Shown here in pieces: positions 5,336 to 6,057 of a stretch of 6,057 nucleotides of DNA (position 1 is the stretch's first letter; each line of letters begins with the position of its first letter). Position numbers and translations under genes: made by a program. Under the pieces are notes generated by a model, which did no database searches, was not told the origin of the DNA, and saw only the letters and a list, made by a program, of their open reading frames with translations. This DNA comes from an uncultured Azospirillum sp. (GTDB lineage: Bacteria; Pseudomonadota; Alphaproteobacteria; RF32; CAG-239), in NCBI GenBank assembly GCA_946184595.1, contig CAMHFM010000049.1, forward strand, positions 1-6,057, written 5' to 3'.

Positions 5336-6057
5336 ATGGATAACAAAGTTGCGCATACCATCGTCGTCAGTAACGAAAAAGGCGGAACCGGAAAATCAAC
5401 AATTTCCCTGCATTTGGCAGTAAAATTATTACAAGAAGGATTTAAAGTTGCTACCATTGACTTAGATGGCAGACAAGGAACTTTATCTCAATATCTCACC
5501 AATAGAGAGCTGTTTTGTTTCAAAAACGGAATTAAACTCCCCTCCCCTCAGCATTTTAAGATTGCTCCGACGGAAGATTACAATCATATCGCAGAACACG
5601 CCGCTTGCGTCGAAATGCAAATAAAATCCTTACAACCTTTATATGACGCCATTATTATTGACACTCCGGGAAACAAAAATTATCTATTTGAACTGGGGCA
5701 CAAATTTGCTGACACACTGATTACACCAATAGGCGATAGCTTGATCGACTTAAATTCAATCTCTGAAATAGATTTTACGACAGGAAAAGCCGGAAAACCG
5801 GGATGTTACGCTAATTATATATGGGATGTAAAAAAATATTTAGCAGCTCAAGGGAAAAACTACCTCAACTGGATTGTTGTCGGCAATAAAATCAGCAACA
5901 CCCGCTCAAACAATAAATTAATTGTTTTTGACTATTTGCAACAACTGGCAAAGCTTTATGGCTTCCGTGTTTGCGAAGGTTTCAAAGATCGTGTTATCTA
6001 TAAAGAATTATTCTTAGAAGGATTAACTGTTTTAGACATGAAGAACGATCTTTTAAA
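5336..6057 (+). CDS. mipZ: MipZ, division-plane positioning ATPase (3' end cut off)
   Basis: MipZ is a ParA/MinD-type ATPase that binds ParB near the chromosome origin, forms a gradient and inhibits FtsZ, so that the Z ring assembles at mid-cell. The deviant Walker A NEKGGTGKST is at residues 13-22, the switch I region IDLDGRQGTL at 41-50 and the Walker B-like IIIDTPG at 106-112. As I remember Caulobacter MipZ, similarity runs to the right edge, notably the DRVIYKELF block at 218-226 and GLTVLDM at 229-235. ParA relatives lack this block, so MipZ is clearly preferred over a generic ParA. 240 codons plus two bases are present; with a usual length near 275, about 35 residues should lie beyond the window. 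The ATG is two bases after the carboxypeptidase stop with no good Shine-Dalgarno of its own, so translation is probably coupled. Confidence 0.93.
   Translation, partial: MDNKVAHTIVVSNEKGGTGKSTISLHLAVKLLQEGFKVATIDLDGRQGTLSQYLTNRELFCFKNGIKLPSPQHFKIAPTEDYNHIAEHAACVEMQIKSLQPLYDAIIIDTPGNKNYLFELGHKFADTLITPIGDSLIDLNSISEIDFTTGKAGKPGCYANYIWDVKKYLAAQGKNYLNWIVVGNKISNTRSNNKLIVFDYLQQLAKLYGFRVCEGFKDRVIYKELFLEGLTVLDMKNDLL

Overview
The window looks like chromosomal DNA of an A+T-rich alphaproteobacterium. The main evidence is a mipZ gene, the ParA-type division-site ATPase typical of that class, together with a VirD4-type coupling protein resembling those of chromosomally borne VirB/D4 type IV secretion systems. 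The tRNA-His encodes both G-1 and C73. From memory of the literature, this argues against the Rhizobiales/Rhodobacterales/Caulobacterales lineages that changed these identity bases. A host-associated or gut alphaproteobacterium outside that clade is an inference, not something the sequence proves.

Layout, all genes on the + strand. (1) Bases 1-2273: the last codons of an unidentified upstream gene overlap the start of a virD4-like gene as TAATG. A perfect 17-bp terminator hairpin closes what is probably a T4SS operon. (2) Bases 2277-2850: no protein gene. A good sigma70-type promoter (TTGACG, 17-nt spacer, TATATA) starts four bases after that terminator, and a textbook UUCG-loop terminator lies about 540 bases downstream. 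In between are several small hairpins and G+C-rich blocks scattered in A-rich DNA. I read this as an unidentified structured non-coding RNA. (3) Bases 2865-3058: three strong hairpins in a row, the last at the predicted 5' end of the following mRNA. (4) Bases 3059-3853: a DpnA-like beta-class adenine DNA methyltransferase with no restriction enzyme beside it here. (5) Bases 3869-4013: tRNA-His(GTG) with its own promoter and terminator. (6) Bases 4071-6057: a promoter with a perfect 12-bp palindrome at its start point drives a periplasmic D-Ala-D-Ala carboxypeptidase with a C-terminal SPOR domain. Two bases later comes mipZ, which runs off the right edge.

How the genes fit together: the last pair forms a plausible division unit. 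MipZ positions the FtsZ ring, and a SPOR-targeted carboxypeptidase would trim peptidoglycan peptides at the septum. The first gene belongs to a secretion or conjugation system. The methyltransferase and the candidate RNA are independent units between these blocks. The candidate RNA is the part most worth following up, since I could not match it to tmRNA, RNase P RNA, SRP RNA, 5S rRNA or a tRNA by their conserved motifs.
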